DNA of 64,000 bases from contig NZ_VRYZ01000007.1 in assembly GCF_008064635.1 (NCBI RefSeq), forward strand, positions 230,503 through 294,502, written 5' to 3'. Numbering within the stretch: the first letter of the stretch is position 1; every line of letters starts with the position of its first letter. The position numbers and the translations under genes were made by a program. The notes under the pieces are model-generated. The model made no database searches. It worked only from the letters and a program-made list of their open reading frames with translations, and was not told the origin of the DNA. Below, piece by piece: positions 63,354 through 64,000 of this stretch. The DNA comes from Parahaliea aestuarii. GTDB taxonomy: Bacteria; Pseudomonadota; Gammaproteobacteria; Pseudomonadales; Halieaceae.

Positions 63354-63359
63354 TATACT
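63354..63359 (+). promoter_or_regulatory. ssrA: Probable -10 box of ssrA
   Basis: TATACT 16 bases before the mature 5' end of tmRNA. GTCAAA at 63331-63336 is a weak -35 candidate at 17-base spacing. The precursor would start near 63366 and be trimmed. Confidence 0.6.
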
Positions 63360-63374
63360 CCGCGGTTCACTTAT

Positions 63375-63767
63375 GGGGGCGATCTGGATTCGACGACGGT
63401 TACAAACCCTGAGGTGCATGCCGTGATGGTAGCGAATCACGTTAATCCAAAGCTGCAAACTATTAGTTGCCAACGACGACAACTACGGTGCTCAACTGGC
63501 TGCGTAAGCAGTCCGCTGATAACACCTTCTAGTGGCTTCGGCCCTAGCGGTCTTTAGCAAGGTGCCAGTATCGCGCTATTGACTGTCATACAGAACTGGA
63601 TCGCTGTGAAGCCTGCCTGGGGTGGATCGGCTAAAACTTATACAGGCTCGCCAATCACGTCCTGACCGTTGGGCTGTGAACGGCTAAATCAATTAACGGA
63701 AACTAAGCATGTAGAGCCGAAGGCAGAGTGCTGGCGGACGCGGGTTCAATTCCCGCCGCCTCCACCA
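63375..63767 (+). ncRNA. ssrA: Transfer-messenger RNA (tmRNA)
   Basis: Rescues stalled ribosomes. The 5' end GGGGGCG pairs with CGCCTCC of the 3' acceptor arm, the conserved GATCTGGATTCGACG follows, and the 3' end has the T arm GGGTTCAATTCCC and an encoded CCA. The tag frame is at 63469-63507. About 393 bases, normal for gammaproteobacteria. Confidence 0.97.
63469..63507 (+). other. ssrA: tmRNA tag-peptide reading frame
   Basis: From the resume codon GCC it encodes ANDDNYGAQLAA and a TAA stop. The LAA end is the usual ClpXP/ClpAP degradation signal. Confidence 0.93.
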
Positions 63768-63781
63768 AACACGCCAAACTG

Positions 63782-63820
63782 AAGGGCCTGGATATTGACT
63801 TGTCCAGGCCCTTTTCTTTT
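63782..63820 (+). terminator. Rho-independent terminator of ssrA
   Basis: Arms AAGGGCCTGGA (63782-63792) and TCCAGGCCCTT (63803-63813) form a perfect stem, followed by TTTTCTTTT. Confidence 0.93.
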
Positions 63821-63842
63821 CCAGGATCAGCGTAAGTATGCT

Positions 63843-63893
63843 GGCTCTGCCCTATAAACGGCACCGGAAAGGTGGGCTCTACCCCATAAACGG
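63843..63893. repeat. Two direct copies of a 19-base motif at the end of an insertion sequence
   Basis: GGCTCTGCCCTATAAACGG at 63843-63861 and GGCTCTACCCCATAAACGG at 63875-63893 differ at two positions. They flank and overlap the end of the transposase gene and probably form the IS terminus (transposase-binding repeats). Confidence 0.6.
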
Positions 63894-64000
63894 GGGATGG
63901 GCATCCATCCGTACCCGATTGATAATGCCATCCCACCCACAGTGGGTCAGTACCCTCAACCGGTAATTCTCAAAGTTTCTGAAGCCGTAGGCCCGTCTCG
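63879..64000 (-). mobile_element. ISL3-like transposase, C-terminal end (partial)
   Basis: Reading the minus strand in from the right edge gives 39 codons: RRAYGFRNFENYRLRVLTHC, then a short tail to the stop at 63879. The GFRNFENYRLRV ending is typical for ISL3-family (IS204/IS1001/IS1165) transposases. The rest of the element lies beyond the window, so completeness is not known. Confidence 0.75.

Overview
The window looks like a chromosomal segment of a marine gammaproteobacterium, most likely of the OM60/NOR5 (Halieaceae) type or a close relative. This is an inference from gene content: an hrcA-grpE-dnaK-dnaJ-dapB operon, the fur/bamE-rnfH-ratA-smpB neighbourhood, Pseudomonas-like Fur, several F420/LLM-type oxidoreductases, acyl-CoA dehydrogenases and a P450. 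Most of the window is GC-rich. An AT-rich tract runs from about 17.2 to 23.7 kb.

Layout. 1-10.4 kb holds housekeeping genes: the start of aceE (cut by the left edge), an M16 lipoprotein protease, a PerM-type permease, a TusA-like protein, a BepA-like M48 protease, nadA, a deazaflavin-type nitroreductase and a small DUF6746-like exported protein. 10.5-25 kb is the accessory region of most interest. It has two GGDEF/EAL proteins, a secreted subtilisin, an exported protein made of eight nearly identical 13-residue repeats behind a structured leader, and two very large beta-propeller sensor kinases (a HisKA-HATPase-REC-HPt hybrid and a HisKA_2-like kinase). It reads as a secreted repeat protein with its own protease, sensors and c-di-GMP output, but that link is inferred only from co-location.

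25-45 kb is lipid and acyl-CoA catabolism with regulators: enoyl-CoA hydratase, tag, a double-TetR regulator, tesB, then a seven-gene leftward run (two acyl-CoA dehydrogenases, LLM oxidoreductase, SDR, aceK, two histidine phosphatases). A glycosyltransferase/sulfotransferase pair, a second LLM gene with a DUF7064-like partner, a PEP-synthase-like phosphotransferase, and a marR-SIP flavoreductase unit with a clear palindromic operator follow.

44-53 kb is the heat-shock operon hrcA-grpE-dnaK-dnaJ-dapB-cnoX, with two sigma32-like promoters and two copies of an inverted repeat, followed by recN. 53-64 kb has an SDR-P450 pair with a 32-bp palindrome upstream, fur/bamE, rnfH-ratA, an SNF-family transporter, smpB, TauE/SafE, a D-aminoacylase-like amidohydrolase, an Ldh-family dehydrogenase and ssrA (tmRNA). 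Just after the tmRNA terminator the window enters an ISL3-like insertion sequence, whose transposase C-terminus runs off the right edge.
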